The translations under genes and the position numbers were made by a program. Under the pieces are notes generated by a model. It made no database searches. It was not told the DNA's origin and saw only the letters and a list, made by a program, of their open reading frames with translations. Source: Brevundimonas sp. (GTDB lineage: Bacteria; Pseudomonadota; Alphaproteobacteria; Caulobacterales; Caulobacteraceae). Taken from it: a stretch of 64,000 nt of DNA. The first letter of the stretch is position 1; each line of letters begins with the position of its first letter. The stretch is from positions 62,001 through 126,000 of the forward strand of contig NZ_JACESA010000010.1 in assembly GCF_013912065.1 (NCBI RefSeq), read 5' to 3'. Shown here one piece after another: positions 43,124-53,755 of this stretch.

Positions 43124-43304
43124 GGAAGGCTCCTGTCACTGCGGGACCATCCCGCTTTCCTCGACGGGCCTCGCTGCTTGCGTCGAGGCTCCAGCCCCTA
43201 ATGTCCGCCCGTCTCCGAACGCATCCAAACTCCATCGAAGGACATTTTAATCTCTTGTTTTTACAAGATAATGCCTTTCCACTCCTGTTAGACACGATGC
43301 AGTT

Positions 43305-43355
43305 TGTGCGGAAGAACGCACACAGGCATGGCCTATCTGTGCGAAATGTCGCACA
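43305..43355. promoter_or_regulatory. Two tandem perfect palindromes between dctA and dctB, candidate DctD sites
   Basis: Site 1 is TGTGCG-GAAGAA-CGCACA (43305-43322). Site 2 is TGTGCGA-AATG-TCGCACA (43338-43355). Their centres are 33 bp apart, close to three helical turns. The TGTGCG...CGCACA form resembles, from memory, the tandem DctD-binding sites upstream of rhizobial dctA. The second site ends 10 bp before the dctB start codon. Confidence 0.6.
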
Positions 43356-43364
43356 AATGGGTTC

Positions 43365-45203
43365 ATGATCAGAGCCGCGCTCGGAAAATTTATCGAAAGA
43401 TCGTCGAGTCTGACTCGCGGTCCATGGATCCTGCTGTTGGGCTGGCTGATCGCCGGCGTCGCCCTGGCCTGGATCGCGGGCGAGTTCGCGCGACGCGACG
43501 CGGTCGGCGAGTTGGAAAGACAGGCCCGCGCCGGCGCCGCCCTGCATGCGGCGGTGCTGCGCAGCGAACTGGACAAGCAACGCGCCATCCCCATCGTTCT
43601 GGCCGGCGATCCCGACGTGTCGGAGCTTCTGGCGGCGCCGGATGCAGCGGCGGTCGACCGCGTGGATCGCAAGCTGGAGCGGCTGGCGACCCAGACCCGG
43701 GCGGCCGTCATCTACATCCTCGACGCCGAGGGTCTGACGCTGGCGTCCAGCAACTGGCGGGCCTCGACCAGTTTCGTCGGCGCCCGCTATGGCTTCCGGC
43801 CCTATTTCAGCAATGCGATGCGGGACGCCGAGGGGGAGTTCTACGCCCTGGGCACCCGCAGCGGCCGCCCGGGTCTCTATCTGTCGCGACGGGTGGATTC
43901 CTCCGGGGGCGAACCCTTGGGCGTGGTGGTGCTGAAGGTCGAGTTCGACGCGCTGGAGGCCGAATGGCGGGCATCCGGCGAACCCGCCTGGGTGACCGAT
44001 CCCGGCGGCGTCGTCCTGGTCACCAGCGTACCGGAATGGCGGTTCCGGGCCGTCGCGCCGATGGACGACCGGCGGCGTCGCCTGAGCCTGACCGACCTGA
44101 CCCTGAGCCCCGGCGCCCTTTCGCCCCTCCCCTTCCAGACGCCGGACGGCGACCGTCCGCGCCTGGTGCGGACCGCCGTCGGCGACGGCCGTCCGCAGAC
44201 CTGGATGCATTCAGAGACGGACACGGCCACGCCCGGCTGGACCCTGCATCTGCTGACGCCGGAAAGAGGGGTGGTCGGGGCGGCCGTCAACGGCGCGCGG
44301 GGTCTGACCCTGTTGGCCGTCAGCCTGCTGGCCCTGGCCGCCGCCCTGCTGATGCGCCGACGTCGTCAGGCCCGCGCCCGCGCCCGTGCGGAGGAAGAGG
44401 GCCGGGTCGAGCTGGAGCGCCGCATCGACGAACGCACCCGTGCGCTGCGCGAAGCCAATCTGGCCCTGAACCGGCAGATCGAGGAACGCCGTCGCGCCGA
44501 GGCCGCGCGCGAACTGCTGCGCGACGAGTTGGTTCAGGCCAGCAAGCTGGCGGCCCTGGGCCAGATCGTCGCCAGCGTGGCTCACGAGATCAATCAGCCG
44601 GTCGCCGCCATCCAGACCCAGGCCGAGACGGCGGGCGTGCTGCTGGAGCGGGGACAGACGGACAAGGCCCAGGGGGTGCTGCGCCGGATCGGCGAGCTGA
44701 CCGGCCGCATCGGCGCCATCACCCAGGACCTGCGCCTGTTCTCGCGCAAGGCGCCGCCGGTTATCGACGAAATCCAGCTGGAGGACGCCATCCAGGGCGC
44801 GCTGCAGCTGACGCGCGGCCGGCTGGAAGAACGCGGCGTCGATCTGGAGCGACGCGGCGACGGCGAGGTGCGGGTCCGCGCCGACCAGTTCCGACTGGAA
44901 CAGGTGATCGTCAATCTGATCAAGAACGCCGCCGAGGCCATGGAGGATCAGGACGACGCCCGGCTGATCCTGACCGTGGCGCGCGAGGGCGACCGCGTCC
45001 GCCTGATTTTCGCCGACAACGGGCCGGGCGTCGCGCCGGAGGTGGCGCGTCAGCTGTTCACCCCGTTCGTCACCACGCGGGCCAACGGCCTGGGACTGGG
45101 CCTGGTCATCTGCCGCGACATCGTCGCCGGCTTCGGGGGCGAACTGGATCTGGTCGCCAGCGACGAGGGCGCGACCTTCGTCGCCACGTTGAGGACCGCA
45201 TGA
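43365..45203 (+). CDS. dctB: C4-dicarboxylate sensor histidine kinase DctB
   Basis: 612 residues. Membrane helices at about 22-40 and 305-325 bracket a long periplasmic double-PAS-like sensor (IYILDAEGLTLASSNWRASTSFVGARYGFRPYF is the classic DctB dicarboxylate-binding region). A coiled coil (RRQARARARAEEEGRVELERRIDERTRALREANLALNRQIEERRRAEA) leads to the kinase core with the phospho-accepting His in ASVAHEINQPVAAIQ, N-box VIVNLIKNAAEAM and G-boxes FADNGPGVAPE and GLGLGLVICRD. The start ATG at 43365 has no clear ribosome site. The dctD start overlaps the stop (ATGA). Confidence 0.94.
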   Translation: MIRAALGKFIERSSSLTRGPWILLLGWLIAGVALAWIAGEFARRDAVGELERQARAGAALHAAVLRSELDKQRAIPIVLAGDPDVSELLAAPDAAAVDRVDRKLERLATQTRAAVIYILDAEGLTLASSNWRASTSFVGARYGFRPYFSNAMRDAEGEFYALGTRSGRPGLYLSRRVDSSGGEPLGVVVLKVEFDALEAEWRASGEPAWVTDPGGVVLVTSVPEWRFRAVAPMDDRRRRLSLTDLTLSPGALSPLPFQTPDGDRPRLVRTAVGDGRPQTWMHSETDTATPGWTLHLLTPERGVVGAAVNGARGLTLLAVSLLALAAALLMRRRRQARARARAEEEGRVELERRIDERTRALREANLALNRQIEERRRAEAARELLRDELVQASKLAALGQIVASVAHEINQPVAAIQTQAETAGVLLERGQTDKAQGVLRRIGELTGRIGAITQDLRLFSRKAPPVIDEIQLEDAIQGALQLTRGRLEERGVDLERRGDGEVRVRADQFRLEQVIVNLIKNAAEAMEDQDDARLILTVAREGDRVRLIFADNGPGVAPEVARQLFTPFVTTRANGLGLGLVICRDIVAGFGGELDLVASDEGATFVATLRTA

Positions 45204-46537
45204 CGCCCCTGCCGCTGCCCCAGACCGTCGCCCTGGTCGAGGACGACGCCGACTTCCGTCAGGCCCTGGTGGAGCGATTGACGCTCGAAGGCCTGGAGGT
45301 CCGCGCCTTCACGGCGGCCGAGCCGGCGCTGAAGGCGCTCGACGCCGACTTCGCCGGGGTGGTCGTCACCGATCTGCGGATGCCGGGGATGGACGGGCGA
45401 CAACTGCTGACGCGGCTGCAGGCCCTAGACCCCAGCCTGCCGGTCATCATGATCACGGGGCATGGCGACATCGCCGACGCCGTCGCCGCCATGCACGACG
45501 GCGCCTATGATTTCGTCGCCAAACCCTTTCCGTTCGAACGGCTGCAGGACAGTCTGAACCGGGCGCTGGAGAAGCGCGGCCTGGTGCTGGAGAACCGCCG
45601 TCTGAGCGCTCTGGCCGCCGAGGGCGGACACGAACTGCCTCTGGCGGGGTCGTCCCGCGCGATCACGGCGCTTCGGGCGACGATCGCCCAGATCGCCGAC
45701 GCAAGGATGGACGTGCTGATCGAAGGCGAGACCGGGGTCGGCAAGGAGGCCGTCGCCCGCGCCCTGCACAACGGCGGCCGTCGGCGGCTGGCGCCCTTCG
45801 TCGCCGTCAACTGCGGCGCCCTGCCCGACGGCCTGATCGAGAGCGAACTGTTCGGCCACGAACTGGGCGCCTTCGCCGGGGCCATGCGACGGCGGGTGGG
45901 GCATGTGGAGCGCGCCCACAACGGCTCGCTGTTCCTCGACGAGGTCGAGAGCATGCCCCTGGCCGTGCAGGTCAAGATGTTGCGGGTGCTTGAGGAGCGC
46001 GAGATCCACCCGATCGGCGCCAACGAGCCCCGCGTGCTGGACCTGCGCATCCTGGCCTCGGCCAAGCTCGATCTGGGCGAGGCGGCCCGGCGCGGCGATT
46101 TCCGCGAGGACCTATTCTATCGGCTGAACGTGGTGCGGCTGCGCGTGCCGCCGCTGCGCGAACGGCGTGAGGACGTCCCGCTGCTGTTCGCCCATTTCCT
46201 GCGCCGCGCCGCCGACCGCCACGGGGTCGAGCCGCCGTCGATCGATGACGGGATCCGGCGTCGCCTGCTGGAGGAGAACTGGCCCGGCAATATCCGCGAA
46301 CTGGCCCATTTCGCCGAACGGGTCGTGCTGGGCCTGGAGGAAGGGAACGCCGCAGACCCCGCCGATCTCAGCCTGCCCGACCGGCTTCACCGCTTCGAGG
46401 GCGAACTGCTGCGCGGCGCCCTCCAGACCCATCGTGGCGACATCGTCGCCGTGCTGGAAGAGATGCGGATTCCGCGCAAGACCCTCTACGACAAGCTCCA
46501 GCGCCACGGGCTGAGACCAGCCGACTTCCGTGCCTGA
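45200..46537 (+). CDS. dctD: C4-dicarboxylate response regulator DctD (NtrC family)
   Basis: 445 residues. Receiver domain with Asp58 in VVTDLRMPGMDG; AAA+ domain with Walker A GETGVGKE, ELFGHELGAFAGA, Walker B NGSLFLDEVES and the arginine region RGDFREDLFYRLNV; C-terminal Fis-type helix-turn-helix (AVLEEMRIPRKTLYDKLQRHGL). It should activate dctA through sigma-54. The loop that contacts sigma-54 reads GAFAGA rather than the canonical GAFTGA, which is unusual (see findings). Its stop is three bases from the stop of the converging hybrid kinase gene. Confidence 0.93.
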   Translation: MTPLPLPQTVALVEDDADFRQALVERLTLEGLEVRAFTAAEPALKALDADFAGVVVTDLRMPGMDGRQLLTRLQALDPSLPVIMITGHGDIADAVAAMHDGAYDFVAKPFPFERLQDSLNRALEKRGLVLENRRLSALAAEGGHELPLAGSSRAITALRATIAQIADARMDVLIEGETGVGKEAVARALHNGGRRRLAPFVAVNCGALPDGLIESELFGHELGAFAGAMRRRVGHVERAHNGSLFLDEVESMPLAVQVKMLRVLEEREIHPIGANEPRVLDLRILASAKLDLGEAARRGDFREDLFYRLNVVRLRVPPLRERREDVPLLFAHFLRRAADRHGVEPPSIDDGIRRRLLEENWPGNIRELAHFAERVVLGLEEGNAADPADLSLPDRLHRFEGELLRGALQTHRGDIVAVLEEMRIPRKTLYDKLQRHGLRPADFRA

Positions 46538-46540
46538 TCG

Positions 46541-49045
<2,505 letters not shown>

Positions 49046-49135
49046 GCGGCTTCCGATTTGGTCGGAGACTGACACGCGGTTCGTTGAATAAGCCTTATCG
49101 ACGTATCGATGGCGATCCTTCTGCGGTCTGCGGCA

Positions 49136-49173
49136 GACTCCGCGTTGACCGCCCCCGGGCTTTCGGCTATAGG
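49136..49173 (+). promoter_or_regulatory. rpsT promoter with an adjoining GANTC site
   Basis: TTGACC (49145-49150), a 17-bp spacer and TATAGG (49168-49173) form a good sigma-70-type promoter 68 bp before the rpsT start. A GACTC methylation site (49136-49140) lies just upstream of the -35 element. Confidence 0.65.
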
Positions 49174-49240
49174 CCCGCCCTCTTGAGATTTCCGCGCCGT
49201 GGACGTGTGCTCCGCGGCGTTTTCCGTTCGAAGGTTTGAA

Positions 49241-49510
49241 ATGGCTAACAACCCCGGCGCCCGCAAGGCGATCCGCAAGATCGAAGCGCGGACCGAAGTT
49301 AACAAGGCGCGCCGCTCGCGGGTCCGCACCTATCTGCGCAAGTTCCAGGAAGCTCTGGCCGGTGGCGACGCCGCCGTCGCCAAGACCGCATTCGTGGAAG
49401 CCCAGTCCGAGCTGATGCGCGCCGTCTCCAAGGGCGTCGTCCACAAGAACACCGGCTCTCGCAAGGTGTCGCGTCTGGCCGCCCAGCTGAAGAAGCTTTC
49501 GGCCGCCTAA
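49241..49510 (+). CDS. rpsT: Small ribosomal subunit protein bS20
   Basis: 89 residues. bS20 binds 16S rRNA early in 30S assembly. The basic, helical sequence with [25 protein letters not shown] and the C-terminal [23 protein letters not shown] matches the family closely. The ATG at 49241 follows AAGG. A rho-independent terminator is located 69 bp downstream. The position immediately upstream of dnaA is common in alphaproteobacteria. Confidence 0.97.
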   Translation: MANNPGARKAIRKIEARTEVNKARRSRVRTYLRKFQEALAGGDAAVAKTAFVEAQSELMRAVSKGVVHKNTGSRKVSRLAAQLKKLSAA

Positions 49511-49578
49511 GCCCTTCAGGGATTTCCCGACCACGGAACGGCTGTCGTCGTTTCGTTACGGGGTTTTATCGTGTTTTC

Positions 49579-49610
49579 AACGGCGAAGGGGCAAGTGCTC
49601 CTTCGCCGTT
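49579..49610 (+). terminator. Rho-independent terminator of rpsT
   Basis: AACGGCGAAGG (49579-49589) pairs perfectly with CCTTCGCCGTT (49600-49610); the stem is followed by TTGTGTTTTC. Confidence 0.85.
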
Positions 49611-49648
49611 TTGTGTTTTCCCGTTAACTCTCCTTAAGCACGAATACG

Positions 49649-49737
49649 GACTCCACGCAGGGGAAACCGCGAAATTCCCAAGCAGGATTAGCGTTTGACG
49701 GAGTCAAACAATTTAACTGCGAATCGACCAACGAATC
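49649..49737 (+). promoter_or_regulatory. GANTC cluster and palindrome in the dnaA promoter region
   Basis: Four GANTC (CcrM-type) methylation sites lie within 89 bp: GACTC 49649-49653, GAGTC 49701-49705, GAATC 49721-49725 and GAATC 49733-49737. The second is embedded in a perfect inverted repeat, GTTTGAC-GGA-GTCAAAC (49693-49709), whose left arm contains a TTGAC -35-like sequence. In Caulobacter, dnaA transcription depends on the methylation state of such sites; the same use here is an inference. Confidence 0.6.
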
Positions 49738-49963
49738 AGCGTTGACCGGACCGGCTCTGAGCGTAAGTTTTGGCCTCTAACGCACTTCCATCCCAACACG
49801 GATGAAGACGGCGCGGGACGATAGTTTCGCGTCGGCGGGAGATGTCTGTCCAGGAGCTCGGCCCCGTCCGAAAAGCATCGCTTTTCGGCGCAGGAGAAGT
49901 CGTCCCTGAACCATCGCCCTGAAGCGCCGAAGGTCGGAATGGTTTTTAGTGGGTGGCGGAACG

Positions 49964-51442
49964 ATGGTTGGAGGTGCGACGGCGATGGTGGGCGGCGCCA
50001 ACGGATCGAACATGACAGATCCGGACCGCATCTGGACTGAGGCCTCAGGGCGGTTGCGGGCGGAGATCGGCGACGGTCCCTTTTCGTCCTATATCGCGCC
50101 TTCCGCCGTGCGGGTGGATTCGGCCGGCCAGCTGATCCTGGTCACCCCCACCGCCTATGCACGTGACTGGGTCCGCAAGAACGCCCTGCGCCGGATGAAC
50201 GAGCTGTGGCTGGGGCTGGACGGCCTGAACCGCCGCCTGGACGTCCGCTGCCGCGCCGAAGTCGGCTCCGCCCCGCCCGCCTCGGCCATACGCGCCGGCA
50301 ATATCGTGGACGCCACCCCCCGGCTCGCCGCCCTGTCGTCTTCCAGCCTGACCGCCGCTCCCACGATCGCCCCGGTCGCCGACGGCGCCCGCGCCGTGCG
50401 CGCCGCCGGCCTGCAGGAACGCCTGACCTTCGACAGTTTCGTCGAGGGCCAGGGCAACGCCTTCGCCCTGGCCATCGCCAAACAGGTGGCCAGCTGGGCC
50501 GACGGCCATTTTAATCCGGTCTTCTTCTGCGGCCCTTACGGCTACGGCAAGACCCACCTGCTGAACGCCATTGCGTGGGAAGCCCAGCGCCTGCGGCCGG
50601 AGGCCAAGGTGGTCTATCTGACCGCCGAGCGCTTCCTGTCGACCTTCGTCAAGGCGATGCAGGACCGTTCGACCGCCGCCTTCAAGGAAAGCCTGCGTTC
50701 GGCCGACATGCTGCTGCTGGACGACGTCCAGTTCGTCGGGGGCAAGACGAGCACCCAGGAAGAACTGCTGTCGACCCTGACCGCCCTGATCGAGGACGGC
50801 AAACGGATCGTCTTCTCGGCCGACCGCGCGCCGATGGCCCTGACCGAGGTCGAGCCCCGCCTGCGCAGCCACTTAGCCGCCGGCCTGACCTGCCCGGTCG
50901 AGGCGGGCGACCGCGAGCTGAAGATCGCCGTGGCCCAGAACCGTCTGAAGGCCCTGTCGGCCCTGGGCGTGGTCCAGGGCGAGGCGGCGCCGGAGGTCCT
51001 GGCCCAGCTGGTCGATCGCACCCCCGGCTCGATGCGCGAGCTGGAGGGCGCCGTGAACACCCTGGCCGCCGCCGCCGGATCGCGCCTGTCCACCGTCTCG
51101 GTCGACGAGGCCTCGGTCCTGCTGGGCGCCGCCCTGCGCGGCGGTCCCGAGCGCCGCATCACGGTGGACGAGATCCAGAAAACGGTCGCGGACCACTTCA
51201 ACCTGAAGCAGGCCGACCTGCTCAGCGAGCGCCGCACCCGTTCGGTCGCCCGTCCGCGCCAGATCGCCATGTATCTGTGCAAGCAGCACACGACCCGTTC
51301 CTATCCTGACATCGGCCGTCGCTTCGGCGGACGCGACCACACCACGGTCCTGCACGGCGTGCGCAAGATCGAGGAACTGATGGCTCAGGACGACCAGATC
51401 GCCCGCGACGTCGAGGCCCTGACCCGCAAGCTGCGGGGCTGA
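49964..51442 (+). CDS. dnaA: Chromosomal replication initiator DnaA
   Basis: About 492 residues from the ATG at 49964, which follows GGCGGA; a GTG at 49949 and an ATG at 50012 are alternatives. Domain I is at about 15-90 (IWTEASGRLRAEIGDGPFSSYIAPSAV), the linker is Ala/Ser-rich, and the AAA+ domain has Walker A GPYGYGKTHLLNA, Walker B LLLDDVQFVGGK and sensor-2 PGSMRELEGAV. Domain IV ends with the DNA-binding signature RRFGGRDHTTVLHGVRKIEEL. DnaA melts the origin to start replication. dnaN follows after 138 bp that hold a GC hairpin. Confidence 0.97.
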   Translation: MVGGATAMVGGANGSNMTDPDRIWTEASGRLRAEIGDGPFSSYIAPSAVRVDSAGQLILVTPTAYARDWVRKNALRRMNELWLGLDGLNRRLDVRCRAEVGSAPPASAIRAGNIVDATPRLAALSSSSLTAAPTIAPVADGARAVRAAGLQERLTFDSFVEGQGNAFALAIAKQVASWADGHFNPVFFCGPYGYGKTHLLNAIAWEAQRLRPEAKVVYLTAERFLSTFVKAMQDRSTAAFKESLRSADMLLLDDVQFVGGKTSTQEELLSTLTALIEDGKRIVFSADRAPMALTEVEPRLRSHLAAGLTCPVEAGDRELKIAVAQNRLKALSALGVVQGEAAPEVLAQLVDRTPGSMRELEGAVNTLAAAAGSRLSTVSVDEASVLLGAALRGGPERRITVDEIQKTVADHFNLKQADLLSERRTRSVARPRQIAMYLCKQHTTRSYPDIGRRFGGRDHTTVLHGVRKIEELMAQDDQIARDVEALTRKLRG

Positions 51443-51446
51443 AATC

Positions 51447-51470
51447 CTCCCTCCCCTGCGGGGGAGGGAG
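51447..51470. repeat. GC hairpin repeat between dnaA and dnaN
   Basis: CTCCCTCCCC (51447-51456) pairs perfectly with GGGGAGGGAG (51461-51470) around TGCG. The same motif borders the DUF559 cassette at 13236 and 13689. It may serve as a terminator for dnaA; followed by AAATCT rather than a T-run. Confidence 0.7.
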
Positions 51471-51580
51471 AAATCTGTGAACGGCTCGAACCGCCTTCCT
51501 TGCCCCGCCCGCCTAATCCGCTAGTGTCCTAGGCCACTTAACCGCGACCCTTCGAGTCGGGCCGCGCCGGGCGAGACGAC

Positions 51581-52699
51581 ATGCAACTGACCATCGAACG
51601 ATCCGCGCTCCTGAAGGCCCTGGGCCATGTGCAGAGCGTGGTCGAACGTCGAAACACCATTCCCATCCTGTCCAACGTCCTGCTGAGCGCCGGGCGAGAC
51701 CGTCTGGCCTTCGCGGCCACCGACCTGGACATGGAGATGGTGGACGAGGCCGAGGCGACGGTGAACGTCGAGGGCCAGATCACCGCCCCCGCCCACACCC
51801 TGTACGAGATCGTGCGCAAGCTGCCGGAAGGCGCCGAGGTCTCGCTGCTCTATTCGGGCGACGATCCCCGCCTGGTGGTCTCGGCCGGGCGGTCGCGCTT
51901 CAACCTGCCGGTCCTGCCGGCGGGCGACTTCCCGGTCATGTCGACCGACAGCGCCGGCGCCTCCTACGTCATGCCCAAGGAAGACCTGGCGCGACTGATC
52001 GACAAGACCCGGTTCGCCGTCTCGACCGAAGAGACCCGCTATTATCTGAACGGCCTGTATCTGCACACGGTCGCCGAGGCCGGCGTGCCCCTGCTGCGCG
52101 CCGTGGCCACCGACGGCCACCGTCTGGCCCTGGCCGAGACCCCGGCGCCCGAGGGCGCGGCCGGCGGCCCCGGCGTCATCGTGCCGCGCAAGACCGTGGA
52201 CCAGGTCCGCCGCCTGCTGGACGACGCCGGCGGCCCGGTCGAGGTCACGGTCTCGGCCCAGAAGATCCGCTTCCAGATGGGCGAGGCCAGCCTGACCTCC
52301 AAGGTCATCGACGGCGCCTTCCCCGACTATCTGCGCGTCATTCCCAAGGGCAATGACAAACAGGCCGACATCGACAACGCCCTGTTCGCCAAGGCCGTCG
52401 ACCGCGTCGCCACCATCTCGGCCGAGAAGAGCCGGTCGGTGAAACTGGCCTTCGACAACGACCGGGTGAAGCTGACCGTCCGCAACATGGAGGCCGGACA
52501 GGCCGAGGAAGAGGTCGAGATCGGCTATTCCGACGAACCGTTCGAGATCGGCTTCAACGCCCGCTATCTGCTGGACGTCGCCGGCCAGATCACCGGCGAA
52601 AACGCCGCCTTCCGCTTCGCCGACCCGGCCTCGCCGACGCTGGTGCTCGATCCGGGCGATCCGGGCGTCCAGTACGTACTGATGCCGCTGCGGGTGTGA
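51581..52699 (+). CDS. dnaN: DNA polymerase III sliding clamp (beta subunit)
   Basis: 372 residues, the standard length. Three clamp domains of about 120 residues are visible; LKALGHVQSVVERRNTIPILSNVLL, ETRYYLNGLYLHTV, ATDGHRLALAET and YPDYLRVIP-like FPDYLRVIP match family blocks, and the end [10 protein letters not shown] is the typical C-terminal strand near the partner-binding pocket. The ring-shaped dimer tethers polymerase III to DNA. The stop overlaps the start of an unusual lipoprotein gene by four bases (GTGA), so recF is separated from dnaN here. Confidence 0.97.
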   Translation: MQLTIERSALLKALGHVQSVVERRNTIPILSNVLLSAGRDRLAFAATDLDMEMVDEAEATVNVEGQITAPAHTLYEIVRKLPEGAEVSLLYSGDDPRLVVSAGRSRFNLPVLPAGDFPVMSTDSAGASYVMPKEDLARLIDKTRFAVSTEETRYYLNGLYLHTVAEAGVPLLRAVATDGHRLALAETPAPEGAAGGPGVIVPRKTVDQVRRLLDDAGGPVEVTVSAQKIRFQMGEASLTSKVIDGAFPDYLRVIPKGNDKQADIDNALFAKAVDRVATISAEKSRSVKLAFDNDRVKLTVRNMEAGQAEEEVEIGYSDEPFEIGFNARYLLDVAGQITGENAAFRFADPASPTLVLDPGDPGVQYVLMPLRV

Positions 52700-53733
52700 C
52701 ACAGGCAAGTCAGCCTGGACTGCATCGGCGCAGCCTCATCTCGCTGGTACCTGCGATTGCGATTGCTGGCTGCTCTAGGTCAGCGTCGGCCGACAACACA
52801 TACGCAGTCGTTGATACCTCCTCCGAAATCGCCTTGGCCCCGGATGGAAGTCGTTGCGTTATTCAATCGACGACCAGCGGCATCAACACCATTCTGGTGA
52901 TGCGCAGCGACTTTTCCGACGCGACGCTTCTCTCTTTACCTGAGAAAAATTTCTGGGTGCGGGATGTGTCATTCGGCGAGGATGCCGACCACATTTTGTT
53001 TTCGGCGGGGGCGCCGGAGTTCGGCGGGTTCGACACGAGCATCCGCGTATACCGGCTAAACCTCGCAAGGCCCGGCGCGCAGCCCATTCATACCGGCTAC
53101 GACTTTAATCGCGTCCCCACTATCTCTCCGATGGGCCACAAATTGGCCTTCGCCAGCCGCAGCAATGGCGGGACCAGTCTATGTGTGTACGAAAGGCATT
53201 TGGCCGACGGGACGGTTACGCAATATTCTCCGGTACCGTTTCAGTCCATTCAACGCATGGCCTACCGTTCCGATGGAACACTGGTCGTGAATGGAACTCC
53301 AGGGTTCGATCCGTTCGATACTACAAAGATTGACGAGGCCAACGGCTTTCAGCGCGTCTTCCTGCTAGGACCGAGCGGCACCGCCGATCCTTCACCCTTC
53401 ATGGCATTGGGTGCAAAAAACTTGGCCCTCCATGGAGCGCATGACGATCAGGTTCTCTTGACCGCGCGATATGACGCTCCGTCTGGAGCTGCAGATATCC
53501 GCGTCGCCCTGATGGATAGCGACCTTGCCGCCCATCGGTTCATTGACTTTTCAGAGATGAAGGGCCGCACCATAACGGGGGCGGCGATCGCCAGCCGGAA
53601 CGGCCTAACGGCGGCGCGCGGTGTCGATGTCACGGATGTCGGCCGTGCCGGATTTCTGGTCATCAAGGATTTCGGAAACGCCTTGATCTCTGACTTGGCG
53701 GCTCAAGCAACCCGTTACACCGTCGTCCTTTGA
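52696..53733 (+). CDS. Low-GC lipoprotein with TolB-like beta-propeller repeats, inserted between dnaN and recF
   Basis: 345 residues starting with GTG at 52696. The N-terminus [17 protein letters not shown] is a lipoprotein signal with lipobox IAGC. Several PD40/TolB-type propeller blades can be read, such as [33 protein letters not shown] and [26 protein letters not shown]. No enzyme motif is seen. Codon use is clearly different from the flanking genes: many A/T third positions (for example GTTATTCAATCG, CAATATTCTCCG), which suggests recent transfer. It has no place in the usual dnaN-recF-gyrB order. Confidence 0.75.
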   Translation: MTQASQPGLHRRSLISLVPAIAIAGCSRSASADNTYAVVDTSSEIALAPDGSRCVIQSTTSGINTILVMRSDFSDATLLSLPEKNFWVRDVSFGEDADHILFSAGAPEFGGFDTSIRVYRLNLARPGAQPIHTGYDFNRVPTISPMGHKLAFASRSNGGTSLCVYERHLADGTVTQYSPVPFQSIQRMAYRSDGTLVVNGTPGFDPFDTTKIDEANGFQRVFLLGPSGTADPSPFMALGAKNLALHGAHDDQVLLTARYDAPSGAADIRVALMDSDLAAHRFIDFSEMKGRTITGAAIASRNGLTAARGVDVTDVGRAGFLVIKDFGNALISDLAAQATRYTVVL

Positions 53734-53755
53734 TGGGTTCGCGAGCGGCCGTCAT

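Larger units (their letters stand above)
49511..49963. other. rpsT-dnaA intergenic region
   Basis: About 450 bp with no convincing gene. It contains the rpsT terminator (49579-49610), then an AT-richer stretch (49620-49760) that must include the dnaA promoter, and a long leader. The stretch carries four GANTC sites and a palindrome. I found no TTATCCACA-type DnaA boxes, so this does not look like the replication origin. Confidence 0.6.

Noticed and set aside
43124-43304. Sigma-54 promoter for dctA
   Set aside because: Several near matches on the minus strand (for example TGGAGTTTGGATGC) have the GG and GC elements one base too close, so none fits the -24/-12 rule.
43304-45199. Single long frame joining the dctB region to dctD
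   Set aside because: The upstream part is an out-of-frame translation of dctB; DctD begins at the ATG at 45200, which overlaps the dctB stop.
49623-49637. GTTAACTCTCCTTAA upstream of dnaA as a CtrA-binding site
   Set aside because: The two TTAA half-sites are separated by six bases, whereas the CtrA consensus needs seven. The same six-base spacing occurs at 3008-3021, so neither is a standard site.
49511-49963. Replication origin next to dnaA
   Set aside because: I found no cluster of TTATCCACA-like DnaA boxes and no AT-rich unwinding region with repeats; in Caulobacter the origin is near hemE, not at dnaA.
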